Assembly (NCBI RefSeq): GCF_003096575.1
Contig: NZ_QEKT01000003.1
Span: 78,512-142,511 of the forward strand
Reading direction: 5' to 3'
DNA length: 64,000 nucleotides
DNA from: Convivina intestini
Lineage (GTDB): Bacteria > Bacillota > Bacilli > Lactobacillales > Lactobacillaceae
In this document: in pieces, positions 55,118-63,930 of the stretch
Layout of the letters: each line of letters starts with the position of its first letter
Position numbering within the stretch: position 1 is the first letter of the stretch
Position numbers and translations under genes: made by a program
The notes under the pieces: model-generated
What the model saw: the letters and a program-made list of their open reading frames with translations, nothing else
Database searches by the model: none
Told to the model about the DNA's origin: nothing

Positions 55118-55495
55118 ATGGCAAAAAATGCCGCTTTTGTAGCTGGCGTTGTAACTGGGATTACAGCCCTAACGCTACGCTTTGGTTTGTCGCAATCACA
55201 ACGTCAAGCCTTAACTAAAAAGGTAAAACAAGTCGGTGGACAAGTTCTTCATGAAGGAAAAAAACTTGTTCACACTCATGCGGAGCCGGTTGAAGAATTT
55301 TCAAATAATCATGTGGTACTCTGCCTAACTAAAGTAAAACAGTTGGGTCACCCCTATATTCAATCAGCACAGCAAAACATCAATAATTTTCGAGATGATT
55401 TAGCTAATGATGACATTGAGTTAACAGCTGCTGATATTACGATTGATGATGAACACTTGGCAGAGCAAGAGCAAGAAAAAACAACCCAAAAGTAA
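55118..55495 (+). CDS. YtxH-like small protein
   Basis: A 125-residue protein beginning MAKNAAFVAGVVTGITALTL, a Gly/Ala-rich hydrophobic segment, then a Lys-rich helical region (QALTKKVKQVGGQVL) and an acidic tail. It pairs with DUF948 genes as YtxG-YtxH do in Bacillus. ATG at 55118 follows AAAGGAGCAG; an upstream in-frame start overlaps the DUF948 gene. Confidence 0.8.
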   Translation: MAKNAAFVAGVVTGITALTLRFGLSQSQRQALTKKVKQVGGQVLHEGKKLVHTHAEPVEEFSNNHVVLCLTKVKQLGHPYIQSAQQNINNFRDDLANDDIELTAADITIDDEHLAEQEQEKTTQK

Positions 55496-55517
55496 ATAAC
55501 TTCTGGGTTGTTTTATT
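55477..55517. terminator. Terminator between convergent ytxH-like gene and rnhC
   Basis: AAAACAACCCA pairs with TGGGTTGTTTT around a 16-base loop. It can serve both strands. Confidence 0.85.
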
Positions 55518-56427
55518 TTAGTAATTTTAGTGCTTTTTGAGTATTGGCAAAATGTAATTTAGCAAAATGACCTAAATCCATTTTACGGGATAATAATCGG
55601 GCGGCCAGCTGATCTACATTACTACCCGCACCAATTGTTAGGGATAGGCTGGCTTCTTGACTGAGCTGATCCATAGCATCTAACTCGATTACCCGGGCGA
55701 GCACTGAGGCTGCCGCAACACTGAGATGGTGCTGTTCACCCTTAGTGCTGAAAAAAACATTACGTCGAATAATTGGCTTTTGCTGGGCTTTTTCTAAATA
55801 AGCAAAATAATTTTTTGATTGAACAAACTGATCAATCAAAATGCCCTGTGGATAGTCGGGATTAATTTTTTCCACTACCTGTGATAAGGCGAAGTTATGG
55901 GATAGAGCCTTGAGGGCGACGACGTTGTATTTTTTCTGTAATTTATTATATTGATCAGGCATTAAATTTACAACGTGATGCGGTAGACGTTCGATAATCT
56001 GTGGCGCAATCGCGCGCATCTTATCATCGGTTAAAGTTTTAGAATCGGCGATTCCTAAATCTTTAACCCAGTCTAAATTGGCATGGCTAACGTAAACTGC
56101 GGCTGTAGTTAGGGGACCAAAGTAAGCGCCAGCCCCGACTTCATCTGATCCGATAACTGACCAAGATTGAAAATCACTCGGAAGTTGAGCAGCATGACTG
56201 GTTTTTCTTCCACTAGTCGACTTTGGTATTTTTTGCCACTTTTGGGCCTCTATTTCGGGTTGGTTTCCTTGAAAAAGGACCTTTCCGGAGCGATAGGCGG
56301 TAATGGTGGTATTGGCTGTTTTTGCTCGGAAAATACTACCAGCTGGCCCATTGGTGACTATCTTAGTTTGATAGTATTGCTGGATCTTTTTTATTTGTAC
56401 TTGGGGTAGTTGAATAACAATTTGCAT
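55513..56427 (-). CDS. rnhC: Ribonuclease HIII
   Basis: A 304-residue RNase H of the HIII type, which removes RNA primers and R-loops. An N-terminal TBP-like domain (about 1-85) is followed by the catalytic domain: [17 protein letters not shown] (the DEVG active-site start), DSKTLTDDK and later [11 protein letters not shown]. The ATG at 56427 has no Shine-Dalgarno; TGC-TATAAT lies just upstream, so the mRNA should be leaderless or nearly so. Divergent from cvpA. Confidence 0.94.
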   Translation of the reverse strand: MQIVIQLPQVQIKKIQQYYQTKIVTNGPAGSIFRAKTANTTITAYRSGKVLFQGNQPEIEAQKWQKIPKSTSGRKTSHAAQLPSDFQSWSVIGSDEVGAGAYFGPLTTAAVYVSHANLDWVKDLGIADSKTLTDDKMRAIAPQIIERLPHHVVNLMPDQYNKLQKKYNVVALKALSHNFALSQVVEKINPDYPQGILIDQFVQSKNYFAYLEKAQQKPIIRRNVFFSTKGEQHHLSVAAASVLARVIELDAMDQLSQEASLSLTIGAGSNVDQLAARLLSRKMDLGHFAKLHFANTQKALKLLK

Positions 56428-56434
56428 AGGCTTA

Positions 56435-56443
56435 ATTATAGCA
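56435..56443 (-). promoter_or_regulatory. Extended -10 promoter abutting the rnhC start
   Basis: On the minus strand TGC-TATAAT (TATAAT 56435-56440) is followed by seven bases before the ATG, so RNA would start at or one base before the A of the start codon. Confidence 0.55.
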
Positions 56444-56450
56444 GTTTTAA

Positions 56451-56459
56451 TGTTATAAT
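56451..56459 (+). promoter_or_regulatory. cvpA-mutS2 promoter (extended -10)
   Basis: TGt-TATAAT, TATAAT at 56454-56459, back to back with the rnhC promoter; leader of about 75 bases. Confidence 0.55.
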
Positions 56460-56540
56460 GAGTTGCATTAAATACGTTAACCAGCTACTATGACTAGCTT
56501 TTCCTTAAAAATAAAATTAATAAAGTAGAGGGGGGAATGA

Positions 56541-57062
56541 ATGATCATCTTGATACTGGGTGTTATATTACTAATTTTGATGATGCGTAGTGGCTATCGG
56601 GCTGGTTTGGTCACAACTATTGTCCGGGTATTTTTATGGCTGGTTATTTTTTATATTTCCATGAAATTAGCTAAGCCATTAGGCGAAGTAATTAGCACCT
56701 GGGTTGGTGGTCAATTCATTCGTCCCGAGGTACCTCAAGCCATTAGTCACCATGGGCAACAATTCTTGGCTTCGGGCTTAGTCAGTTTATTATTGATTGT
56801 TATCGGGAACGTTTTATCGCGTTATTTATTACAGTCAGTTCATTTAGTCCGCCATCTTCCTTTTTTAGGTGGACTGGATGCTATTTTAGGTAGCATTTTT
56901 TATGGTGGGATTGCTCTGATTTTATTTTTCTTTATTCTGCAAGTTCTTTCAGTGCTTCCCAATGCCTGGATTCAAGATCAATTAGTTGGTTCCCCCATAT
57001 TAAATTATTATCTGGATCGGTTTCCTGTTTTCTCAAATGCAATTTACCAATGGTGGTTATAA
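56541..57062 (+). CDS. cvpA: CvpA family membrane protein
   Basis: The 173-residue protein has four hydrophobic segments and the CvpA pattern: a start with RSGYRAGLVTTIVRVFLWL, a central loop, and VRHLPFLGGLDAILGSIFYGG. CvpA was first linked to colicin V export and is now seen as an envelope-related protein. GAGGGGGG precedes the ATG. mutS2 follows after 17 bases, the usual Gram-positive order. Confidence 0.93.
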   Translation: MIILILGVILLILMMRSGYRAGLVTTIVRVFLWLVIFYISMKLAKPLGEVISTWVGGQFIRPEVPQAISHHGQQFLASGLVSLLLIVIGNVLSRYLLQSVHLVRHLPFLGGLDAILGSIFYGGIALILFFFILQVLSVLPNAWIQDQLVGSPILNYYLDRFPVFSNAIYQWWL

Positions 57063-57079
57063 GGAATTTAAATTAAATT

Positions 57080-59470
57080 ATGAATACAAAAGTTCTGAAA
57101 ACACTCGAATATGAAAAAATTAAGCAGCAGTTATTTGACTTTTTAACGACAGCCAGTGGTAAAAGTGAGGCTGAACAGTTAATGCCTAGTAGTCAAATTG
57201 ATCAAATTAATGTTTGGCAACAAGAAACTGCTGAAGCAGTTATGATTGATCGCCTCAAAGGAGGGATTCCAATCGCCCAGTTAGCTGATATTGATCAGGA
57301 ATTAAAGCGCTTGAATATCGGTGCCAGCCTAACGGCGGTTGAAATTTCAGCAATTAGTAAAGTTTTGACCAATACAGCTGGTGTTGCTAACTTTTTTGCC
57401 CAAATGACTGATGATCCGATTGGTGAATCGGTAGAACTGTTAGTTCAGCAAGCTGAATCATTGGTAGCCTTACCTGAGTTGACCAAACGTATTGCACAGG
57501 CTATTGATGATAATGCGCAGATTACCGATGATGCCTCCACCACTTTAAAACATTTGCGTGGCCGGATTATTGGACATGAGAATAGTATTAAACAAAAAAT
57601 GCAAAATCATGTTCGGGGTAAAGCTGCTCAATATTTAAGTGAACCGATTGTCACGATGCGCAGTAACCGCTATGTAATTCCTGTTAAAGCGGAGTATCGT
57701 CATCAAGTTGCTGGGGTTGTCCATGATCAAAGTCAAAGTGGGTTGACCTACTATGTTGAACCACAAGACATTGTCGAACTTAGTAACCAACTAAGTGAGT
57801 TACAGGTTCAAGCTGCCAGTGAAGAACAAAAGATTTTGGCAGAAATTTCTCAAGTTATTGCTGAGCATATCGATGAAATTCGTAATAATGTTTTGATTTT
57901 GGGGCATTTGGACTTTGTTAATGCCAAGGCCCGCTTAGCTAAGAAAATGAAGGCCCTTCAGCCAGCATTAAGTGCTCAAGAGCATGTGAATTTGCAACAG
58001 GCTTGGCATCCACTCCTTGATCAAAAAATTGCTGTGGCTAATGATATTATTTTGGGTGAAGATTATAAAACCCTGATTATAACGGGCCCCAACACCGGTG
58101 GAAAAACAATCAGCATTAAAACTTTGGGTCTATTACAGCTTATGGCTCAATCTGGGTTATTTATAACCACTCGGCGACCATCAACAGTGGGGGTCTTTGA
58201 AGAAATATTTGCTGACATTGGGGATGAACAATCCATTGAACAAAATCTATCAACCTTTAGCTCACACATGGCTAATATTAAAAAGATTTTAAGTCAAACA
58301 AATGATCGTAGTTTAGTAATTTTAGACGAACTTGGTGCCGGAACAGATCCCGCCGAGGGAGCCGCCTTAGCCATGGCAATTTTAGATAAAATTGCCCAGT
58401 TAGGGGCTTATACGATTGCAACTACGCACTACCCTGAGCTTAAGGTGTACGGCTATGATCGACCTCAAACGATGAATGCTTCAATGGTATTTGATGTCAC
58501 TACTTTGCGTCCAACCTATCAATTACTGATTGGTGTGCCCGGACAATCAAATGCCTTGGCCATCGCTAAGCGTTTAGGATTTACCGATGATATTATTGAT
58601 AATGCTAAGAATCTTACGGATCCCGCCGATCACGATTTAAATCGGATGATTGAGGATTTAATTGCTCAACGGCGCTCGGTTAAACACGAGCGGGAAGCTT
58701 TAGAGACCCAACGTTTAGCTGTTACTAAAGAACAGCAGGATTTAACGGAAAAAAGCCAAAAGTTAGATCAAGAACAGGCTAAATTAATTCTTTCCGCTAA
58801 AAAAGAAGCCAATCATATTGTTGCCAATACTAAAAAAGAAGCCGAACGTCTAGTCAAAGAAATTCGTCAAGAACGTTTGGCGGCTGGACAAAAAGGTGGT
58901 CTTTCAGAGCAAGAATTACAAAAAAAGCGAAAATCACTGGCTGATTTGCATCAAAATGATCATTTAGAACGTAATCGAATTTTGAAAAAAGCAAAGTCGA
59001 TTAAACAATTAAGCACTGGTGATGAGGTTGTCGTTCAATCTTATGGTCAACAGGGGACTTTGATTAAAAAGCACAGCAATGGTCAGTGGGAAGTTGAAAT
59101 GGGCATTTTAAAAATGCTAGTGGACGAAGATGATATCGTTAAAAGCCAGGGAACCCAAAAGGCACAAAAACAAAAAAAGCAGCAACGCGTGGTTAAAACT
59201 ACTGCAGCTGCGCCAAGTCGTGCTACCGTTAAATCTAAATTAGACCTACGTGGCGTGCGTTATGAGGCTGCCTTAACTGAATTAGATCGTTATTTGGACA
59301 CTGCTGTCCTATCCAATTTGAGTCCGGTAGAAATTATTCATGGTAAAGGAACTGGGGCATTAAGAAAAGGTGTAACCGAGTTTTTGCGGACCGATCGAAG
59401 AGTCCAGGAATTCCACTTTGCTAGTGCTAATGCCGGTGGAGATGGTGCCACTATCGTCAGTTTGAAGTAA
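57080..59470 (+). CDS. mutS2: Endonuclease MutS2
   Basis: A 796-residue MutS2, which in this branch cuts branched DNA and splits collided ribosomes. Order: helical core (about 1-320), ATPase with Walker A TGPNTGGKTI (about residues 334-343), Walker B VILDELGAGTDP, coiled coil (about 520-640), and a C-terminal Smr domain with LDLRGVRYEAAL and IHGKGTGALRKGV. Its Smr catalytic LDLRG and HGKGTG are intact. In most relatives trxA follows; here an unknown gene does. Confidence 0.96.
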   Translation: MNTKVLKTLEYEKIKQQLFDFLTTASGKSEAEQLMPSSQIDQINVWQQETAEAVMIDRLKGGIPIAQLADIDQELKRLNIGASLTAVEISAISKVLTNTAGVANFFAQMTDDPIGESVELLVQQAESLVALPELTKRIAQAIDDNAQITDDASTTLKHLRGRIIGHENSIKQKMQNHVRGKAAQYLSEPIVTMRSNRYVIPVKAEYRHQVAGVVHDQSQSGLTYYVEPQDIVELSNQLSELQVQAASEEQKILAEISQVIAEHIDEIRNNVLILGHLDFVNAKARLAKKMKALQPALSAQEHVNLQQAWHPLLDQKIAVANDIILGEDYKTLIITGPNTGGKTISIKTLGLLQLMAQSGLFITTRRPSTVGVFEEIFADIGDEQSIEQNLSTFSSHMANIKKILSQTNDRSLVILDELGAGTDPAEGAALAMAILDKIAQLGAYTIATTHYPELKVYGYDRPQTMNASMVFDVTTLRPTYQLLIGVPGQSNALAIAKRLGFTDDIIDNAKNLTDPADHDLNRMIEDLIAQRRSVKHEREALETQRLAVTKEQQDLTEKSQKLDQEQAKLILSAKKEANHIVANTKKEAERLVKEIRQERLAAGQKGGLSEQELQKKRKSLADLHQNDHLERNRILKKAKSIKQLSTGDEVVVQSYGQQGTLIKKHSNGQWEVEMGILKMLVDEDDIVKSQGTQKAQKQKKQQRVVKTTAAAPSRATVKSKLDLRGVRYEAALTELDRYLDTAVLSNLSPVEIIHGKGTGALRKGVTEFLRTDRRVQEFHFASANAGGDGATIVSLK

Positions 59471-59492
59471 TTATTTGTAAAAAAGGATTTTT

Positions 59493-59843
59493 ATGTCAGA
59501 AAATAAAATTGAACCAGCAGATTTTCTATCGTCGTTGTTTTTGTATGCTCATGACTTCAATTTCAATCATATTGTTTTTGATGTCACCCGTTATAAAATT
59601 TCAGTCAGTCTATCACGTCGTTCTGCTCGATATGGGAATACGGATATGTTTTATACTTCAGCTGACGCCAAAGTTTTAGCCCGCGTAATGTCAGCTATTA
59701 ATCATGCCATCGAGTTAGCAGAACTTGAAGGTAGTCAGCAGGCCACGGTCATGACACCGAACTTAAAGCGTGAGTCACAGATTTTTCAGTTTAAGCTACA
59801 TGAGTTTGGGGCCGGTAAGTATCAATTAGACTTAAGTATTTAA
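59493..59843 (+). CDS. Hypothetical protein after mutS2 (116 aa)
   Basis: A 116-residue soluble protein without signal or membrane segment. It is rich in Phe/Tyr/His at the start (LFLYAHDFNFNHIVFDVTRYK) and has a positive centre (SLSRRSARYG). I do not recognise a family. Weak SD AAAAGGATTTTT, 22 bases after mutS2. It is followed 10 bases later by the 59854 gene, so the two are probably co-transcribed with mutS2. Confidence 0.6.
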   Translation: MSENKIEPADFLSSLFLYAHDFNFNHIVFDVTRYKISVSLSRRSARYGNTDMFYTSADAKVLARVMSAINHAIELAELEGSQQATVMTPNLKRESQIFQFKLHEFGAGKYQLDLSI

Positions 59844-59853
59844 GGGGATTATT

Positions 59854-60942
59854 TTGAAACAAGGAAAAGCATCACAAATAAAAAAAATTAAACATCAACG
59901 GACTAAGCACCGGTTCACTGAAAAGAAAAAATTAAGCGATTTTAATTTTGATGAATTTGTTGGTTTTTTAAGGGCACGCTATTTTTTAACCCGACATGAT
60001 AAATTTGCACCAGAGACCTATGAAGTAGCCTCTTTTTTCTTGGATGATGTTCTAGCAAGTATGGTGCAGCAAAATTTCAGTAAATTTACCAGTAATGAAC
60101 GGGTCATTGTTAATCTTAATGAAGTAATGCAGGCCACTCTAGTAAATAGTGACGACCGAGACTGGCGTTACTTCATTCTGTTGTTACCAGCCTTGTATGA
60201 CTTACAAAAATTTTTGGCGCAAGAAGGCAGTGTGAACGATCGTTTTGGTGTTGCTAGCGCAAATTTTGATATTAATTTTTGGCGAATGATTATCCGCACT
60301 GTGGTTGCTTTGAATTATTTCCGTTTTCAGGGTAAAGATGTTACTGAGCTAATGAATTCATCCAATGCCATTGATGAACTACAATTTAAGTTTTTAAAAG
60401 TTAATGGTGATGATGATGACTTTGATTTAAACACTATTGACGAAGTATTCCGTGGGGTTACAGTTAAAATGGCACCACTAAAATTAGCAGATGCTGAAGC
60501 TCTTGCTCCAGTTTTAACTGCCGATGAAGTTGACTCAGAAATTCAATATGCCGAAAAACGCTTACCACAATTCCAGGAGAGTTCAATCAAGGGTGTTGTT
60601 AGTGAGAATGTTTTGAAAATGCTCTCAGCTTATCATCTAGGTTTAGCACAAAAGTATCAGGCTGTTCATAGTCAATGGACTGCACCATTGATTGAGACCT
60701 TTACGACTCATGACTTAATGAATTACTGGACCCCTCAATGGGACAATCTGGATGGTATCGGTGGTGAAGTTTCAAAGTATGTAACTTTTTTGGGCCAAAA
60801 AAAGGCTCTAACAAATAGTCAGGACCTAGTTTCCAAATTAGATGGTTTGAGTCACTATATTGATGTGCTAGCTTTAAATACACTTTTGGCTAATTTAAAG
60901 CTGAGTCAGGTGCAGGAATTAGGCCAAGTTAAAGAAAGCTAA
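59854..60942 (+). CDS. Hypothetical protein with a basic N-terminus (362 aa)
   Basis: A soluble 362-residue protein opening with a Lys/Arg/His-rich segment (KQGKASQIKKIKHQRTKHRF), a likely RNA- or DNA-contact tail, then helical regions (FDEFVGFLRARYF; WRYFILLLPALYDLQKFL). A DDDDFDLNTIDE acidic stretch lies near residue 190. TTG start at 59854 with AAGGGGAT 4-11 bases upstream. No family recognised. Its end nearly meets the convergent SOS-box gene. Confidence 0.6.
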   Translation: MKQGKASQIKKIKHQRTKHRFTEKKKLSDFNFDEFVGFLRARYFLTRHDKFAPETYEVASFFLDDVLASMVQQNFSKFTSNERVIVNLNEVMQATLVNSDDRDWRYFILLLPALYDLQKFLAQEGSVNDRFGVASANFDINFWRMIIRTVVALNYFRFQGKDVTELMNSSNAIDELQFKFLKVNGDDDDFDLNTIDEVFRGVTVKMAPLKLADAEALAPVLTADEVDSEIQYAEKRLPQFQESSIKGVVSENVLKMLSAYHLGLAQKYQAVHSQWTAPLIETFTTHDLMNYWTPQWDNLDGIGGEVSKYVTFLGQKKALTNSQDLVSKLDGLSHYIDVLALNTLLANLKLSQVQELGQVKES

Positions 60943-60953
60943 GTCCTAAGTCA

Positions 60954-61289
60954 TTAGTTTGATTCTAAGATTAGGTGACGTATCAATGCAGGGTTAATTA
61001 ATAGTGGCTGGCGTTTGTTTAATAAGTAAATATAGAGGTCGCCAGCTACAGTTTGATGTAGCTGACCATAGTATTCAGATGTTGTTTCACTATAAAAAGA
61101 TTGATTCATTTGAAGTTTAACGGGGATTTGTAGATTAACTGCCAGTTCTAACCGTTGAATAATCTCAGCTGAAGTTAGTTGTTTATTTAAAACGGGTACC
61201 TGAAACTTGGACCAAATATATTTAAGTAAGGGCTTTATTTTAGGACGAGTCCAGGAAATAGACAATGGTTGAGTTACTGAATTTTGCAC
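60954..61289 (-). CDS. YolD-like small protein under SOS control
   Basis: A 111-residue protein with a helical N-half and a beta-rich C-half (IPVKLQMNQSFYSETT; GQLHQTVAGDLYIYLL; LLINPALIRHLILE). This resembles the YolD-like family, small SOS-induced proteins often next to Y-family polymerases in Bacilli; the match is by pattern only. GTG at 61289 follows CGAGGAGGTA by 8 bases. A LexA-type box sits in its promoter. No umuC/dinB gene is in the window. Confidence 0.6.
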   Translation of the reverse strand: MQNSVTQPLSISWTRPKIKPLLKYIWSKFQVPVLNKQLTSAEIIQRLELAVNLQIPVKLQMNQSFYSETTSEYYGQLHQTVAGDLYIYLLNKRQPLLINPALIRHLILESN

Positions 61290-61319
61290 GTTGATACCTC
61301 CTCGATATCTGATATTTTG

Positions 61320-61348
61320 ATTATACGAACAAATGTTCTTTTTTGCAA
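61320..61348 (-). promoter_or_regulatory. SOS-regulated promoter of the YolD-like gene
   Basis: On the minus strand TTGCAA (61343-61348), a 17-base spacer and TATAAT (61320-61325). The spacer carries CGAAC-AAAT-GTTC (61326-61338 on the plus strand), the LexA/DinR box GAAC-N4-GTTC, so LexA would block polymerase directly. Confidence 0.75.
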
Positions 61349-61460
61349 GGCGGATTATTCATTAATTGTCTACTAACAATGATAATGATTGATATAACAG
61401 TGTTTTCCAGATATTATAAGGGGAACAAAGTTTTGCTTTCTGATTAGAATAAAATAAGTT

Positions 61461-61489
61461 TTTAATTTTATATAAAATTGAACTATAAT
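61461..61489 (+). promoter_or_regulatory. Candidate gmk promoter
   Basis: TTTAAT (61461-61466), 17 bases, TATAAT (61484-61489), giving a leader of about 50 bases. A second TATAAT at 61531-61536 lies too close to the start unless leaderless. Confidence 0.5.
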
Positions 61490-61546
61490 GGATTAACTAC
61501 TGTATTGTTACTGAATTGATAAATAACGTTTATAATGGGGAATTTT

Positions 61547-62146
61547 ATGACGCAGCGCGGCTTATTAATTGTTTTATCGGGTCCCTCCGGTGTAGGAAAG
61601 GGAACGGTTCGTAAGGCTATTTTTGAAGAAGAAGGCATTGATTTTCGTTATTCGATTTCAGCCACTACACGCAAACCTCGTCCGGGTGAAAAAGATGGAT
61701 TAGATTACTTCTTTGTCAGTCGAGAAGAGTTTGAAAACAAAATTCAAAATGGTGATATGCTGGAGTATGCCGAATATGTCGGTAACTATTACGGTACACC
61801 AAAGAGTTTTATTGATGAAACTTTGGCCAGTGGTCGGGATGTTTTTTTAGAAATCGATGTTCAGGGTGCCTTACAAGTTAAAACTAAAATGCCAGAAGGT
61901 GTTTATATCTTTTTGACTCCGCCCGATTTAACAAATCTACGTTCCCGTTTAGAAGGGCGTGGCACTGATTCACGAGAAGTTATCGAAAAGCGTGTTGCAG
62001 CTGCTAAAGAAGAACTTAAAATGATGATTAATTATAATTATGCCGTTGAAAATGACGTCGTTAGTAAGGCGGTTCAAAGGATTAAGGCAATCATTACTGC
62101 TGAACGTTTACGTGTTATTCGAGTTTTGGATCAAATTGATAATTAA
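61547..62146 (+). CDS. gmk: Guanylate kinase
   Basis: A 199-residue enzyme that phosphorylates GMP to GDP. The P-loop is [11 protein letters not shown], followed by [21 protein letters not shown] and [13 protein letters not shown] (GMP site), [13 protein letters not shown], and RLEGRGTDS (lid). ATG at 61547 gives the family start [12 protein letters not shown] with GGGGA just upstream; the ATG at 61535 lies inside that element. rpoZ follows after 20 bases. Confidence 0.96.
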   Translation: MTQRGLLIVLSGPSGVGKGTVRKAIFEEEGIDFRYSISATTRKPRPGEKDGLDYFFVSREEFENKIQNGDMLEYAEYVGNYYGTPKSFIDETLASGRDVFLEIDVQGALQVKTKMPEGVYIFLTPPDLTNLRSRLEGRGTDSREVIEKRVAAAKEELKMMINYNYAVENDVVSKAVQRIKAIITAERLRVIRVLDQIDN

Positions 62147-62166
62147 GAACTAAATAGGAGATAAAT

Positions 62167-62382
62167 ATGTTACTTTACCCATCTGTTGATAAATTACTAG
62201 AACGTGTTGATTCGCGTTACAAATTAATTGCTTTGGCATCCAAGCGTGCCCGCCAATTAGACGCAGGTTTACCTGCTACCCAGGTTAAGTTCACTTCTAG
62301 AAAATCGGTCGGTGAAGCGCTAGAAGAAATTGAAGCTGGCGACGTTGTTATTGATCCCGTCGTGCAAAGCGAACAGGTATAA
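62167..62382 (+). CDS. rpoZ: RNA polymerase omega subunit
   Basis: A 71-residue protein with [28 protein letters not shown], the omega signature that holds RpoB-prime, and a short C-terminal tail. Follows gmk as in most Firmicutes. priA, often next, is absent here. Confidence 0.95.
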   Translation: MLLYPSVDKLLERVDSRYKLIALASKRARQLDAGLPATQVKFTSRKSVGEALEEIEAGDVVIDPVVQSEQV

Positions 62383-62397
62383 TTGGGAGACGCTAAA

Positions 62398-62976
62398 ATG
62401 GAATTTCCACAATTAGATATTGAAAATGTCACTGGAAGTGTTGTCGTTTTGACGACTTCTTTTGGTGACATTAAAATTAAACTATTTGATAGTCTCACTC
62501 CTAAAACAGTTGAAAACTTTTTAACTCATGCCAAGGATGGTTATTATGATGATGTGCCATTTCATCGTGTAATTAAAGATTTTATGATTCAAACTGGTGA
62601 TCCACAAGGCACTGGTATGGGCGGAGAAAGCATTTGGGGCGGTAGTTTTGAAGATGAATTTAGTAATCAACTCTTCAATTTCCGCGGGGCCCTATCAATG
62701 GCTAATGCTGGTCCAAATACCAATGGATCTCAGTTTTTTATTGTTCAAGCCAATAAGGTTCCAGTTCAGATGGGGAGCATGTTAAATCGGCTGCCTGATG
62801 AAGTAAAAAAACATTATTTAGAAAATGGTGGTACACCCTGGCTGGATGGTAAACATACAGTATTTGGGCAGGTGATTGCAGGTATGGATGTAGTTGATAA
62901 GATTGCACAAAGCAAAGTGGATATGTATGATGCACCAGTGAATAAAATTGAAATTCAAAGTATGGAGATAAATTAA
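62398..62976 (+). CDS. Cyclophilin-type peptidyl-prolyl isomerase
   Basis: The 192-residue protein is a single cyclophilin domain: [18 protein letters not shown], catalytic [19 protein letters not shown] (the Arg), GSQFFIVQA and [13 protein letters not shown]. It is cytoplasmic, as no signal peptide is seen. ATG at 62398 follows GGGAGAC; a TTG at 62383 overlaps rpoZ and is not used. Confidence 0.92.
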   Translation: MEFPQLDIENVTGSVVVLTTSFGDIKIKLFDSLTPKTVENFLTHAKDGYYDDVPFHRVIKDFMIQTGDPQGTGMGGESIWGGSFEDEFSNQLFNFRGALSMANAGPNTNGSQFFIVQANKVPVQMGSMLNRLPDEVKKHYLENGGTPWLDGKHTVFGQVIAGMDVVDKIAQSKVDMYDAPVNKIEIQSMEIN

Positions 62977-63014
62977 TTTTTTAACTTACCGAATTTCAAT
63001 GAAAAGGGGGAACC

Positions 63015-63392
63015 ATGGCATATCATATTGGGCAAATTGTTCAGGGTGTCGTGACCGGAATCCAACCATATGGGGCTTTCATTCGGTTAGATGACCAGAC
63101 TCAAGGCTTGGTTCATATCTCGGAGTTTAAATCTGGTATCGTAAAAAATTTAAAGGATGAATTGCGTGTTGGAGACTTAGTAGAAGTTGTTGTGCTTGAT
63201 ATTGATCAATACAACAATAAAATTAGTCTTTCTATTCGTCAGTTACAAATGTTTCCGTTAAGGGACTTGCCCATCATTAAAAATACTAATATCAGACGTC
63301 ATTTTTGGACCAATCATCATCTGAACTTGGGTTTTACATCTATTGCCCAACAAAAAGATGAGTGGATTCAAGAAGCGTTAAATCGAATATAG
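63015..63392 (+). CDS. S1 RNA-binding domain protein (general stress protein 13/CvfD type)
   Basis: A 125-residue protein with one N-terminal S1 domain (residues 1-75: HIGQIVQGVVTGIQPYGAFI, then GLVHISEF, KISLSIRQL) and a short C-terminal part of unknown fold. Relatives act as translation-linked regulators (Bacillus YugI, streptococcal CvfD). AAAAGGGGG precedes the ATG. Confidence 0.88.
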   Translation: MAYHIGQIVQGVVTGIQPYGAFIRLDDQTQGLVHISEFKSGIVKNLKDELRVGDLVEVVVLDIDQYNNKISLSIRQLQMFPLRDLPIIKNTNIRRHFWTNHHLNLGFTSIAQQKDEWIQEALNRI

Positions 63393-63403
63393 GAGGTTGC
63401 GAT

Positions 63404-63778
63404 ATGACTATGATTGCAGCTACTGTAATTGCCTATCAAGATAATATTCCATATTTTTTAGTTAAAAAAACCAGTAATTCTTTTGATTTTTTATCGGTGA
63501 AAGAGCACTTGCATGATGATCAAACATCATTAGGCTGTATTTTAGATGCTTTTAAAAAAGCTGGTGTTCGTGATTTTTCACAGTGGCAGATTGGTGAATT
63601 AGCGGCTGTAAAGGGTGACAAAGGCAATTTAATGCCCTTATATTCTTTTGAGATTTCTGATTGGCAAAAAGTCCAAAAAGATCTTAAAGGGGATTTGATG
63701 TTTGAATCTGCAAACAAAATTCAAAATTTGTTAACTACCTTAAAACCCAGTGCTTTTACGGCTTTTGAGGATATTTGA
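63404..63778 (+). CDS. Hypothetical protein, possibly Nudix-like without a catalytic box
   Basis: A 124-residue protein (MTMIAATVIAYQDNIPYFLV...) whose strand-strand-helix layout recalls a Nudix fold, but no GX5EX7REUXEEXGU box is visible. AGGAGG (63391-63396) overlaps the S1-domain gene's stop and sets ATG 63404; the in-frame ATG at 63362 lies within the preceding gene. It lies just before the rRNA promoters. Confidence 0.6.
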   Translation: MTMIAATVIAYQDNIPYFLVKKTSNSFDFLSVKEHLHDDQTSLGCILDAFKKAGVRDFSQWQIGELAAVKGDKGNLMPLYSFEISDWQKVQKDLKGDLMFESANKIQNLLTTLKPSAFTAFEDI

Positions 63779-63810
63779 TACTTAATTTGAAATTAATTTC
63801 TAAAAAGTGC

Positions 63811-63839
63811 TTGCCAAGTATAAAATAACTTGGTATAGT
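63811..63839 (+). promoter_or_regulatory. rRNA promoter P1
   Basis: TTGCCA (63811-63816), a 17-base spacer and TATAGT (63834-63839). Confidence 0.8.
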
Positions 63840-63868
63840 AATAAAGTTCTGTTGCGAGTCAAGCAGCT

Positions 63869-63901
63869 GTCAACGACGACTTGAAAAAATTGTTGTTGAC
63901 A
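63869..63901 (+). repeat. Inverted repeat between the rRNA promoters
   Basis: TGTCAAC (63869-63875) and GTTGACA (63895-63901) form an inverted repeat whose right arm is the -35 of P2; CAAGCAGC also repeats on both sides (63860s and 63900s). Confidence 0.5.
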
Positions 63902-63924
63902 AGCAGCAAGCAGCGTGATAGACT
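63896..63924 (+). promoter_or_regulatory. rRNA promoter P2
   Basis: TTGACA (63896-63901), a 17-base spacer and TAGACT (63919-63924). Confidence 0.85.
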
Positions 63925-63930
63925 AATTAA

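Noticed and set aside
61381..61400. Fur- or PerR-like sequence GATAATGATTGATAT
   Set aside because: Only one half of the inverted repeat fits; the other half matches at about four of seven positions.
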